The notes: generated from the sequence alone by a model not told the origin. Shown: positions 1 to 5,608, counted from the first letter of the stretch. The stretch is 5,608 nt of DNA from Bacteroidales bacterium (GCA_016783865.1 JADHVS010000274.1:1-5608); one strand, 5' to 3'. Made by a program: numbers and translations.

Positions 1-463
1 GGCATCTTTGAATTTTCTGTAATTCTTCCACATCCGCCTTGTCTTTCAGACGCCCTGTCATCAGCTTGTTAACGATCAGATCATCGAATCCGAGAAGTGG
101 AATCTTTTGGTTTTCAATTTCCAGATATTCACAATTTGAGAACGCATCTACAAATTGTAAACCAGCAATATGAGTAAGAAATTCAACTTTTTGAGGCGGA
201 TTATTAAAATGGAATGCAAGAGGTTCAGCGAAATTTTTATTTTCGAGAATCACAATTGAATCTTCTGAAAGGCCAAATTGCCTAATAACCGGAATTAGTT
301 TTCGTTTATTTTCATTCGTAGGCCGTATCCACAAATCCATATCACCGGTTGTTCTTATATATCCGTGGAAAACAACGGACAACCCGCCAACAATGATGAA
401 CTCAACTTCATGTTTAAGTAGTTCAATTACAAATCGCTGATGGAAATCATTGAATATATTCAT
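1..463 (-). CDS. MNT-like nucleotidyltransferase (pol-beta fold), 3' end cut by window edge
   Basis: The 154 visible residues begin at ATG 463-461 and stay open to base 1. The protein has the minimal-nucleotidyltransferase signature hG[GS]x9-13[DE]h[DE]h: V25-G26-G27, then 13 residues, then D41-M-D43-L. The stretch around HGYIRTTGDMDLW matches the HGYxRxTxDIDIW block of AbiEii/DUF6036-like nucleotidyltransferases as I remember them. E94 (KVEFLTHI) sits where the third metal-binding acid, usually Asp, is expected. A late block (GFDDLIVNKLMTGRLKDKADVEEL, residues 125-148) has the conserved K, TGR, KD and D of the family, so only a short C-terminus is probably missing. Known members transfer nucleotides, in some cases to tRNA or to a partner protein, and act as toxins or antitoxins. 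The role here is inferred. The start overlaps the stop of the upstream small gene (ATGA), implying coupled translation. Family confidence is high; the biological role is uncertain. Confidence 0.85.
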   Translation of the reverse strand, partial: MNIFNDFHQRFVIELLKHEVEFIIVGGLSVVFHGYIRTTGDMDLWIRPTNENKRKLIPVIRQFGLSEDSIVILENKNFAEPLAFHFNNPPQKVEFLTHIAGLQFVDAFSNCEYLEIENQKIPLLGFDDLIVNKLMTGRLKDKADVEELQKIQRC

Positions 464-723
464 ACAGTGATTTCGGTAAATACGATTTCGAGGGGCTTCT
501 CATCGTTCGATTTTTCAATCTCACTTTGGTATACGGCTTCAATCATCAATACATGCAACTCTAATCTTTGCCGCGGTGTCAAACTTCTCCAGAAACGATA
601 ATTTGCCTCCTCCTGGCCCTTAAAATCTGAAAATGTGATTTTCATTCCATATTGCCTGTAACGATCCGACCTGAGATATTCCTCCATCGGCTCATCAACC
701 CTAGGCAATAAATCTTCATCCAT
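460..723 (-). CDS. Small partner protein of the nucleotidyltransferase (hypothetical, 87 aa)
   Basis: This is a short, charged protein with an acidic N-terminus (residues 1-20) and a predicted helical core around residues 34-66. It contains the pattern EANYRFWRSLTPRQRLE (residues 39-55). From memory, similar [Y/F]WxSxxPxxRLE proteins are found directly upstream of nucleotidyltransferases of this type, so I read it as the conserved partner, perhaps an antitoxin or a modification substrate. That is inference. It has no signal peptide, membrane segment or known catalytic motif. Its stop (TGA, 462-460) overlaps the ATG of the next gene by 4 bp. The chosen start, 723, lies about 29 bp downstream of a TAnnTTTG element. 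M27 (ATG at 645-643, starting MKITFSDF) is a plausible alternative because the recognisable core begins just after it; M13 is a third possibility. Confidence 0.75.
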   Translation of the reverse strand: MDEDLLPRVDEPMEEYLRSDRYRQYGMKITFSDFKGQEEANYRFWRSLTPRQRLELHVLMIEAVYQSEIEKSNDEKPLEIVFTEITV

Positions 724-751
724 ACTTATGATAAACTCGTGTGTGAATGTA

Positions 752-759
752 CAAAGGTA
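752..759 (-). promoter_or_regulatory. Bacteroidota-type -7 promoter element (TACCTTTG)
   Basis: On the minus strand TACCTTTG matches the Bacteroidota sigma-70 -7 consensus TAnnTTTG exactly. It would place transcription start about 20-25 nt before the ATG at 723 and drive the small gene and nucleotidyltransferase together. I see no convincing -33 TTG at the usual 19-21 bp spacing, so the call rests on the -7 match and position alone. Confidence 0.4.
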
Positions 760-820
760 TTATTTTTTGTAGTTTCGTGACGGGCTTGGTTCTATTTAAT
801 AAAACTTAAGAACAAATCCA

Positions 821-1609
821 ATGAATCTACCGATTTTCCAGGTCGATGCCTTCACCGACCATCTCTTTGGCGGCAACCCTGCCGCTGTTGTGCCACTGGA
901 ATCGTGGCTTCCAGATAGTTTGATGCAACATATCGCTGCTGAAAACAACCTTGCGGAGACCGCCTTCTTTGTGAAAGAACCTGCCGGTTATCACATTCGC
1001 TGGTTCACTCCGCTGACCGAGGTAGAGCTTTGTGGCCACGCCACATTGGCTTCGGCCCATGTGTTGTTTAATCACATGAACTACCCGGAAAATCAGATCG
1101 AATTTCAATCGAAAAGCGGGATCCTGAGCGTGAAACGTGATCGGAACCTCCTCACCCTGGATTTTCCTGCGGATACCGTGGATCAGATTGATGTTCCGGA
1201 TGACCTGGTGGATGCTATTGGATTAAGCCCGTTACTCGCCTTCAAAGGCAAGACTGATTATATGCTGATCTATTCCTCGCAACAGGAGATCGAGCAGATA
1301 AAACCTAATATGCATAAGCTGATACAGACGGAAGCACGGGGAGTTATGATAACAGCTTCCGGGGAGGAGGTCGACTTTGTCTCTCGTTTCTTTGCTCCCC
1401 AGGTTGGGGTGCCCGAAGACCCGGTAACCGGCTCTGCTCATACTTCTCTGACCTCATACTGGTCAAAGAGACTAAACAAACCGGAATTAACAGCCATGCA
1501 ACTTTCAAAACGGAAAGGCCATCTGAAATTGAAAGTGAATGGTGACCGCGTAGAGATCTCTGGGAAAGCTGTGACCTATATGAAGGGGGAGATATTTTTA
1601 GGTACCTGA
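821..1609 (+). CDS. PhzF family isomerase/epimerase
   Basis: This is a complete 262-residue cytosolic protein of the PhzF/YddE/PBLD family, whose usual length is about 260-300 residues. It starts with the typical FQVDAFTDHLFGGNPAAVV (residues 6-24). The general acid/base glutamate known from PhzF corresponds to E46 in NNLAETAFF. GHATLASAH (72-80) supplies H73, and the second-half motif EDPVTGSAH (199-207) supplies D200, T203, G204 and S205. All expected active-site residues are therefore present and the enzyme should be functional. The fold is a duplicated diaminopimelate-epimerase-like half-barrel. True PhzF isomerises DHHA in phenazine synthesis, but no other phz genes are visible, so the substrate is unknown and phenazine production should not be inferred. 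The start ATG has no Shine-Dalgarno sequence, but the N-terminus fits the family exactly. It is transcribed divergently from the nucleotidyltransferase pair and converges on the radical SAM gene. Confidence 0.93.
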   Translation: MNLPIFQVDAFTDHLFGGNPAAVVPLESWLPDSLMQHIAAENNLAETAFFVKEPAGYHIRWFTPLTEVELCGHATLASAHVLFNHMNYPENQIEFQSKSGILSVKRDRNLLTLDFPADTVDQIDVPDDLVDAIGLSPLLAFKGKTDYMLIYSSQQEIEQIKPNMHKLIQTEARGVMITASGEEVDFVSRFFAPQVGVPEDPVTGSAHTSLTSYWSKRLNKPELTAMQLSKRKGHLKLKVNGDRVEISGKAVTYMKGEIFLGT

Positions 1610-1639
1610 TGCCGCTGCTTCACTTCCCTCGCAGTGACA
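1608..1639. repeat. Degenerate REP-like palindrome in the convergent intergenic region
   Basis: The minus strand reads TGTCACTGCGAGGGAAGTGA followed by AGCAGCGGCATC. It resembles the widespread REP-like family I remember as TGTCATTGCGAGG-n-CGAAGCAATC. The stem positions appear to covary: the usual TTGC/GCAA arms are here CTGC (1615-1618) and GCAG (1631-1634). A second possible stem is TCACT (1620-1624) with AGTGA (1633-1637) around an 8-nt loop. It starts within the stop codon of the PhzF-family gene. It may act as a transcript end or mRNA-stabilising hairpin, but there is no T-run. Family assignment is from memory. Confidence 0.4.
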
Positions 1640-1665
1640 ATGATGCCGGATAAATTACCATGTGA

Positions 1666-1732
1666 TCATAAGGTCATAAGGTCAGGAAGTCAGAAGGGAG
1701 ATCCCTCATACCCTAACACCCTCATACCCTCA
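1666..1732. repeat. Imperfect 8-bp-period tandem array between converging genes
   Basis: Nine consecutive 8-bp registers begin at 1666. On the plus strand they read TCATAAGG, TCATAAGG, TCAGGAAG, TCAGAAGG, GAGATCCC, TCATACCC, TAACACCC, TCATACCC, then TCA. The two halves stay in the same register although their last bases switch from purines (AAGG) to pyrimidines (ACCC). The switch point is the inverted repeat AGGGA-GA-TCCCT at 1695-1706. The final TCA is also the reverse complement of the radical SAM stop codon, so the array runs right up to that gene. No coding capacity is credible here. The unit length rules out CRISPR and ordinary insertion-sequence ends; it looks like a short intergenic repeat family. 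Confidence 0.75.
1703..1729 (-). other. G-quadruplex motif immediately after the radical SAM stop codon
   Basis: The minus strand, which is the mRNA sense of the radical SAM gene, carries four GGG runs at 1729-1727, 1721-1719, 1713-1711 and 1705-1703. They are separated by loops of exactly five bases (TATGA, TGTTA, TATGA), satisfying the G3N1-7 quadruplex rule. The first G follows the TGA stop directly. A quadruplex in the 3' UTR could affect transcript ending, decay or ribosome release, but folding is a prediction from sequence only. Confidence 0.55.
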
Positions 1733-3046
1733 ATGATAAGGGTAATGATCAAACAACTCCGATTTCAGACCTGCGAACCTGCGACGCTCCACCCGTGCCT
1801 GTTTCATATGTCCATAATTGGTAGCGGTATAAAGGACCGGATTGTTTAGGTTCCCTAATAGTCTCAGGAGGAATGAGATTTTTCTGTAAAACTTGGTCCT
1901 GGCCATGATTTTTCCGATTTGTAACTCCAGCGGGGTCATGTTTTTCGGCTTGAAAACCACCGTATTGTGATCGTAATACTTCCAGTTGTCAGTCATAAGC
2001 CGACCGGCACGCTTCAATTCATTATATGTTTTTGTCCCCGGATAGGGAGTCAGGATATTAAAGGAAACCGTGCTGATTTTCGCTTTGATTAAAAACTTAA
2101 CGGTCTCACGGAACACCTTTTTCGTATCTGAATCAAACCCGAAGATCATCGAAGCATGGATGAGAATCCCCATCTTCTTGATCTTTCTGATGGTCTGTTT
2201 CAACTCCTCATTATCCTTCAACGACTTTTTCAAGGTTTTACACTGCATTTCATTGACACTCTCCAGTCCGATAAACAGAATTCTACAGCCACTGTCGGCA
2301 GCCAGCTGAAGCAACTCTGTCTCCTTTAAAAAAGAGATGGAGGCCTGGCCTACCCATTTGATTTTCAGAGGAATCAGTGCCCTGAAAAGCTCTTTGGCAT
2401 ATTTCGGATGACCAATGATGTTGTCATCGAGGAACATAAAATTCCTGGAGCCGGAATTCTGAATATCCTTCACGACATTCTCAACCGGAATGTGACGGAT
2501 GGTCTTTCCGAAAAGATTGCTGACACAGCAGAAATCACAATTGTACGGACAGCCCCGGGTGGTCATGACCGGAACAATGCTGAATAACCGCTTTTTAATA
2601 ATTTTTGTAAAATCCTTTTTAACATAGCGAGTTAAGTCAGGAGCCGGATCATGATAACGTTTATTTAATCTTCCGGCAGCGAAATCCTCCAGAAGCGTCT
2701 CCCATACCCCTTCAGCTTCTCCGATGACCACCGAATCAGCGTGAAGTAAAGCTTCATCCGGAAGAATCGTCGGATGCACACCACCCAATACCACCGGTTT
2801 ACCCTGCTCTTTGAATCCTGCCGCCACTTCATAAGCCCGGGGAGCGTTGGCCGTCATGCAGCTGATCCCGACCAGGTCACAATCCTCGTTAAAGTCAATG
2901 GATTGGACTTCCTCCTCGATGATTCGGACCTCGTGATTTTCCGGGGTTAGACCTTCCAGGATATAAAGTCCCAATTGTGGCATCATCAGCTCCTTGACTG
3001 TTCTTTTCGACTTGCTGACTGCAGGTGAAATCAGAAGAATCTTCAT
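1730..3046 (-). CDS. B12-binding-domain radical SAM protein, substrate unknown
   Basis: A 438-residue protein with two domains. Residues 1-125 form a Rossmann-like cobalamin-binding-type domain (MKILLISPAV at the start, LVGISCMTANAPRAYEVAA at 58-76, VVLGGVHPTILPDEA at 85-99). Residues about 155-370 form a radical SAM barrel with the [4Fe-4S] cluster motif C166-x3-C170-x2-C173, the FLDDNI strand (205-210), GLES (260-263) and the late TPYPGTKTYNELKRAGRL block (333-350). The N-terminal domain lacks an obvious DxHxxG, as is usual in this COG1032-like class. Family members include methylases, cyclases and thiolating enzymes, so the reaction cannot be named. The C-terminal tail from about 385 is basic (K/R-rich) and ends in DHYPYH. 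Its residues R421-G426 are encoded by an 8-bp tandem duplication. The start ATG lies 3 bp after the helicase stop codon, implying an operon and probably coupled translation. An extra Cys (C174) follows the cluster motif. Confidence 0.9.
   Translation of the reverse strand: MKILLISPAVSKSKRTVKELMMPQLGLYILEGLTPENHEVRIIEEEVQSIDFNEDCDLVGISCMTANAPRAYEVAAGFKEQGKPVVLGGVHPTILPDEALLHADSVVIGEAEGVWETLLEDFAAGRLNKRYHDPAPDLTRYVKKDFTKIIKKRLFSIVPVMTTRGCPYNCDFCCVSNLFGKTIRHIPVENVVKDIQNSGSRNFMFLDDNIIGHPKYAKELFRALIPLKIKWVGQASISFLKETELLQLAADSGCRILFIGLESVNEMQCKTLKKSLKDNEELKQTIRKIKKMGILIHASMIFGFDSDTKKVFRETVKFLIKAKISTVSFNILTPYPGTKTYNELKRAGRLMTDNWKYYDHNTVVFKPKNMTPLELQIGKIMARTKFYRKISFLLRLLGNLNNPVLYTATNYGHMKQARVERRRFAGLKSELFDHYPYH
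1769..1784. repeat. Perfect 8-bp tandem duplication inside the radical SAM 3' end
   Basis: ACCTGCGA occurs twice in direct succession on the plus strand (TCGCAGGT on the coding strand). It encodes the R421-R-R-F-A-G426 stretch of the radical SAM protein. The unit length equals that of the intergenic array 37 bp away, although the sequence differs and the register is not shared. Two copies alone could be chance; the proximity is what makes it worth noting. Confidence 0.5.
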
Positions 3047-3049
3047 GGT

Positions 3050-4195
3050 TTAATTTTGGTGAAGGGTGACAAACGGATGGGTATGAACCACATCAATGTT
3101 GCGCTTAATCAGTTTGTGAATGTTGTGCAGATAAGGTTTCTCATTCGCAGCACAGAATGAAAGCGCTGTTCCAAGTTGCTCCGCCCTGCCGGTGCGACCG
3201 ATCCTGTGAACGTAGGTTTCTGCTTCCTCCGGAATTTCAAAGTTGATCACATGGGAGAGCTTATCTATGTCTATTCCCCGGGAGGCCACATCGGTAGCAA
3301 CCAGTACGCGGATGCTATTGTTCTTGAACGATTTCAGCGCTTTTTCACGAGCACTCTGCGATTTATCTCCATGGATAGCATCGGCTTTGATCCCATTCCG
3401 GTTTAAATCCTTAGAGACCTTGTCTGCTCCGCGTTTTGTTCTTGTAAAAACCAATGCCTGTTTCACCAAGTTATCCTGAAGTACATGTGCCAGCAGGAGC
3501 TTTTTATTTTCTTTGGCTACATGGTAAACAGTTTGATTCACAAGTGATGGTGGTGTTGCAACAGGGGCAAGGTTGACCTGGACGGGGTTATAGAGCAGGG
3601 ATTCCGCCATACTCCTGATCTCGGCCGAGGAGGTGGCAGCGAATAGCATTGTTTGTCGTCTGGATGGTAATTTTAAAATGATCTTTTTTATGTCGTGGAT
3701 AAAGCCCATGTCAAGCATGCGATCTGCTTCGTCCAACACAAAATATTCGACCTCATCCAGTACAATATATCGTTGCCGGATCAGATCAAGCAGTCTGCCC
3801 GGGGTGGCGACCATGATGTCGATTCCCCTGGATAACGCCTGTGTCTGCGGTTTCTGGGATACGCCGCCATAGATGGTCAAAAGCCTGAGATTAAGTCCTC
3901 TGCCGTAAGTGAGGAACTCCTCACTGATCTGGGACGCAAGTTCGCGGGTAGGAGCGAGGACCAAAGCCCGGATCGCTCTCCTGTGCCTGTTTTCTCTTTC
4001 CGTTGACAGCATCTGTAAGATGGGAAGCGCAAAAGCGGCAGTTTTTCCGGTGCCTGTCTGGGCAATGCCGAAGAGGTCTCTCCCCTGTAAGATGGAGGGG
4101 ATTGTTTTTTCCTGGATTGCGGTAGGGTTCAGGAACCCTTTCTTATGAATGGCTTGTAATAAAGGATCAATAAGGTTCAAATGTTCAAATTTCAT
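3050..4195 (-). CDS. rhlE: DEAD-box ATP-dependent RNA helicase, RhlE type
   Basis: A 381-residue cytoplasmic RNA helicase core; numbering starts at the ATG at 4195. Visible motifs are: Q motif ending in Q28; motif I AQTGTGKT (45-52); Ia PTREL (82-86); Ib TPGR (131-134); II DEAD (155-158); IV ALVFTRTK (247-254); V ATDVASRGID (300-309); VI HRIGRTGR (330-337). IHGDKSQSARE (274-284) is typical of RhlE. Motif III, normally SAT, reads A186-A187-T188. The long basic C-terminal tail of many RhlE proteins is absent, leaving essentially the two RecA domains. RhlE-type helicases remodel rRNA and mRNA in ribosome assembly and RNA decay. I chose 4195 because MKFEHLNLIDPLL is the family-typical N-terminus; the in-frame ATG at 4249 would add 18 residues (MYHLPEFTNS...) with no resemblance to the family. 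The gene is followed after 3 bp by the radical SAM gene. Confidence 0.92.
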   Translation of the reverse strand: MKFEHLNLIDPLLQAIHKKGFLNPTAIQEKTIPSILQGRDLFGIAQTGTGKTAAFALPILQMLSTERENRHRRAIRALVLAPTRELASQISEEFLTYGRGLNLRLLTIYGGVSQKPQTQALSRGIDIMVATPGRLLDLIRQRYIVLDEVEYFVLDEADRMLDMGFIHDIKKIILKLPSRRQTMLFAATSSAEIRSMAESLLYNPVQVNLAPVATPPSLVNQTVYHVAKENKKLLLAHVLQDNLVKQALVFTRTKRGADKVSKDLNRNGIKADAIHGDKSQSAREKALKSFKNNSIRVLVATDVASRGIDIDKLSHVINFEIPEEAETYVHRIGRTGRAEQLGTALSFCAANEKPYLHNIHKLIKRNIDVVHTHPFVTLHQN

Positions 4196-4471
4196 TACCA
4201 GTGTTGGTATTAAATGGATACTATTAGTAAACTCCGGAAGGTGATACAATTGGATCAGCCTCCGGTTGGCTTTCTAAAAACTGTAGGCCTTGCTCAGTTG
4301 TAAAGGTGGGGGGATTACAAACAGATTGAGATACAATCTTTCAAAAGGATTTGCAAACATACAACTATTATTTGGATTTCCTGGGAAAGATAAATCAGTA
4401 ATCTTTTTTATCCGTAAATTAGTGGCTCAGTTCCGTCTTAAAAATTCAAAACAGGTACTACCTTAAAAACC
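4196..4471. other. Divergent intergenic region between the helicase operon and the TPR gene
   Basis: These 276 bases are AT-rich and separate genes transcribed in opposite directions, so they should hold both promoters. On the minus strand a TAnnTTTG element is present at 4361-4354. A weak hairpin (AGCC 4257-4260 with GGCT 4268-4271, 7-nt loop) would lie in the helicase leader. No RNA gene, recognisable riboswitch or terminator was found. For the TPR gene only imperfect -7-like matches are visible, such as TAAATTAG at 4415-4422. Confidence 0.5.
4354..4361 (-). promoter_or_regulatory. Candidate -7 element for the helicase-radical SAM operon (TATGTTTG)
   Basis: TATGTTTG on the minus strand matches TAnnTTTG exactly and overlaps the palindrome TTTGCAAA (4350-4357). 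Transcription from here would give a leader of roughly 150 nt before the ATG at 4195. Long leaders are common for DEAD-box helicase genes that respond to cold or RNA structure. No clear -33 TTG lies at 19-21 bp, so this is tentative. Confidence 0.35.
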
Positions 4472-5608
4472 ATGAAAACGGTAATTATATTACTTGTCTC
4501 TGTTTTAATTGCGCCGAAAGTATGGGCGCAAACGCCGGAAATTGAACGGTTATTAAAAACAGCAGAACAGGCAAGCGGGAAAGAAAAAATCATGGCCTTA
4601 GCGGACGTATGTAAAAATTTCTATTCCGTTGATCCCCATAAAGGAATTGCCTATGGTGAACAGGCTCTTCAGCTGGCCGGATTGCTAAAGATTCCCTCCG
4701 CAAAAAGCAAGGTGTATAACTGCATTGGAGTGAATTACTGGACCATGTCTGATTTTCCGACAGCCCGGCTATATTATGACAGCGCTTTTAAAAATGCCAC
4801 GTTGTTCAAGGATACCTTTGAAATAGGTATTTTCTACAACAGGATGGGTCTGATCTACGAATCCCTCGGCCATTTTGATTCTTCCCTGCTTGTCTTCGAA
4901 AAGGAGCTTGACATATACAGGCAATTGAAGAACCCGGAAAGAATAGGCAATGCGCTCGAAAACATCGGAACGATCCATCTGAACCGGGGTGAATTTAAAT
5001 CGGCTATCACCTACCTGATTGAAGCGAAAACGACCTATGAAACGACCGGGAATAAGAAAAAGTTGCCCTATATCTATTTGAAGTTAGGGCAGATATATTC
5101 TGAGTTACAGGATTTTTCTATCGCAGAAGAATGGTTTCAGAAAGGAATTGAGCAATCCCTGGCATTAAATGATCTGCCGAAAGCCGGGATAGGCTTAAAT
5201 GCGATGGGAATACTCTATAAAAACCAGGGAAAATATGAAGAGGCAATAAGAAAATTTAAAACCGCCCTGGAAACTACAAAGAATCTGAATAATAGAAATC
5301 TGACCGGGATTATATATGGGAACATGGGGAATGTCTATCTGAGCCTTGAAAACTATACGGAAGCCCTGAACTATCATCAGAAATCCCTCGATCTGGCTGT
5401 GCAAACAAAAATACCGCTGGCGATTGCCAGACAGCAAGTTAACCTGGGCCAGGATTATTATTCCCTGAAAGAATATCCCCAGGCGCGCTCTTTTTACGAA
5501 AAAGCACTCCCTGCTTTTATTGCCAGTAAAACCCAGTCAGAGTTGTTACAGACATACAAGGCCCTGATTGATGTGAATAACGCCCTTAATGACTATGAAA
5601 AATCGGTG
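4472..5608 (+). CDS. Exported tetratricopeptide-repeat protein, probable sensor input region, 3' end cut by window edge
   Basis: The reading frame is open from ATG 4472 to the window end, giving 379 residues. Residues 1-19 form a signal peptide (MKTVIILLVSVLIAPKVWA, cleavage expected before Q20), so the protein enters the Sec pathway. The rest is a helical-repeat solenoid. TPR-like units begin near residues 41, 81, 121, 161, 201, 241, 281, 321 and 361, an exact 40-residue spacing with no indel. Clear examples are IGTIHLNRGEFKSAITYL (165-182) and MGNVYLSLENYTEALNYH (285-302). The first unit is less typical. In Bacteroidota such signal-peptide plus TPR regions often precede a single membrane helix and a histidine kinase, LuxR-type DNA-binding domain, adenylate cyclase or SpoIIE phosphatase. 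None of these is visible here, so an output domain is inference; a stand-alone periplasmic TPR protein is the alternative. No Shine-Dalgarno sequence precedes the ATG. Confidence 0.85.
   Translation, partial: MKTVIILLVSVLIAPKVWAQTPEIERLLKTAEQASGKEKIMALADVCKNFYSVDPHKGIAYGEQALQLAGLLKIPSAKSKVYNCIGVNYWTMSDFPTARLYYDSAFKNATLFKDTFEIGIFYNRMGLIYESLGHFDSSLLVFEKELDIYRQLKNPERIGNALENIGTIHLNRGEFKSAITYLIEAKTTYETTGNKKKLPYIYLKLGQIYSELQDFSIAEEWFQKGIEQSLALNDLPKAGIGLNAMGILYKNQGKYEEAIRKFKTALETTKNLNNRNLTGIIYGNMGNVYLSLENYTEALNYHQKSLDLAVQTKIPLAIARQQVNLGQDYYSLKEYPQARSFYEKALPAFIASKTQSELLQTYKALIDVNNALNDYEKSV

Noticed and set aside
550..570. HEPN-like Rx5H (R51 to H57) in the small partner protein
   Set aside because: The protein is shorter than a HEPN domain and the motif is mid-protein; such a spacing occurs easily by chance.
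766..800. Promoter for the PhzF-family gene (TTTG at 766-769, TATTTAAT at 793-800)
   Set aside because: The -7 match is poor and the 23-bp spacing is too long, so no promoter was annotated.
821..1609. Phenazine biosynthesis cluster
   Set aside because: Only a PhzF-family protein is present; the family is broad and no phzA/B, phzD, phzE or phzG gene is nearby.
1666..1732. CRISPR array or insertion-sequence terminus
   Set aside because: The units are contiguous 8-mers with no spacers, cas genes, transposase or flanking target duplication.
1634..1849. 71-residue plus-strand ORF across the repeat array
   Set aside because: It is made of the tandem repeat and the antisense of the radical SAM 3' end, with no protein-like features.
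3051..3058. Plus-strand TAATTTTG, a perfect TAnnTTTG match
   Set aside because: It lies at the helicase/radical SAM junction antisense to both genes with no plus-strand gene downstream; an antisense transcript cannot be shown from sequence alone.
4196..4249. N-terminal extension of the helicase to the ATG at 4249
   Set aside because: The 18 added residues do not resemble any RhlE N-terminus, while MKFEHLNL at 4195 fits it; the extension is more likely leader sequence.
4214..4303. Possible 29-residue plus-strand small ORF (MDTISKLRKVIQL...) in the divergent intergenic region
   Set aside because: It has no ribosome-binding site, no recognisable family and is antisense to the helicase leader; ORFs of this length are expected by chance.

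Overview
The window most likely comes from a member of the Bacteroidota, possibly an environmental Bacteroidales-like lineage. This is inferred from four things. Start codons lack clear Shine-Dalgarno sequences. TAnnTTTG-type -7 promoter elements lie upstream of two genes. There is a secreted or periplasmic TPR protein of a kind common as a sensor input in this phylum. The nucleotidyltransferase with its small partner is of a type I know mainly from such genomes. No rRNA, tRNA, CRISPR array or insertion sequence was found.

Layout. Bases 1-723 (minus strand) hold a two-gene module: an 87-residue protein overlapping by 4 bp (ATGA) with an MNT-like (pol-beta fold) nucleotidyltransferase that runs off the left edge. 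It looks AT-richer than its neighbours and resembles a mobile toxin-antitoxin or defence-type pair. Bases 821-1609 (plus) encode a complete PhzF-family isomerase. Bases 1610-1729, between two converging genes, hold no gene but are dense in repeats: a degenerate REP-like palindrome, then an 8-bp-period array that forms a G-quadruplex motif on the minus strand directly after the stop codon of the next gene. Bases 1730-4195 (minus) are a probable two-gene operon: an RhlE-type DEAD-box RNA helicase followed, after 3 bp, by a B12-binding-domain radical SAM enzyme of unknown substrate. Bases 4196-4471 are a divergent intergenic region. Bases 4472-5608 (plus) encode the first 379 residues of an exported TPR protein, with repeats at an exact 40-residue spacing, running off the right edge.

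The genes do not form one obvious pathway. The helicase and radical SAM enzyme are probably co-transcribed; the nucleotidyltransferase pair is a separate module; PhzF-like and TPR genes appear to be single units. The most unusual DNA is the repeat cluster at about 1608-1784. The most unusual protein detail is the helicase motif III, which reads AAT instead of SAT.
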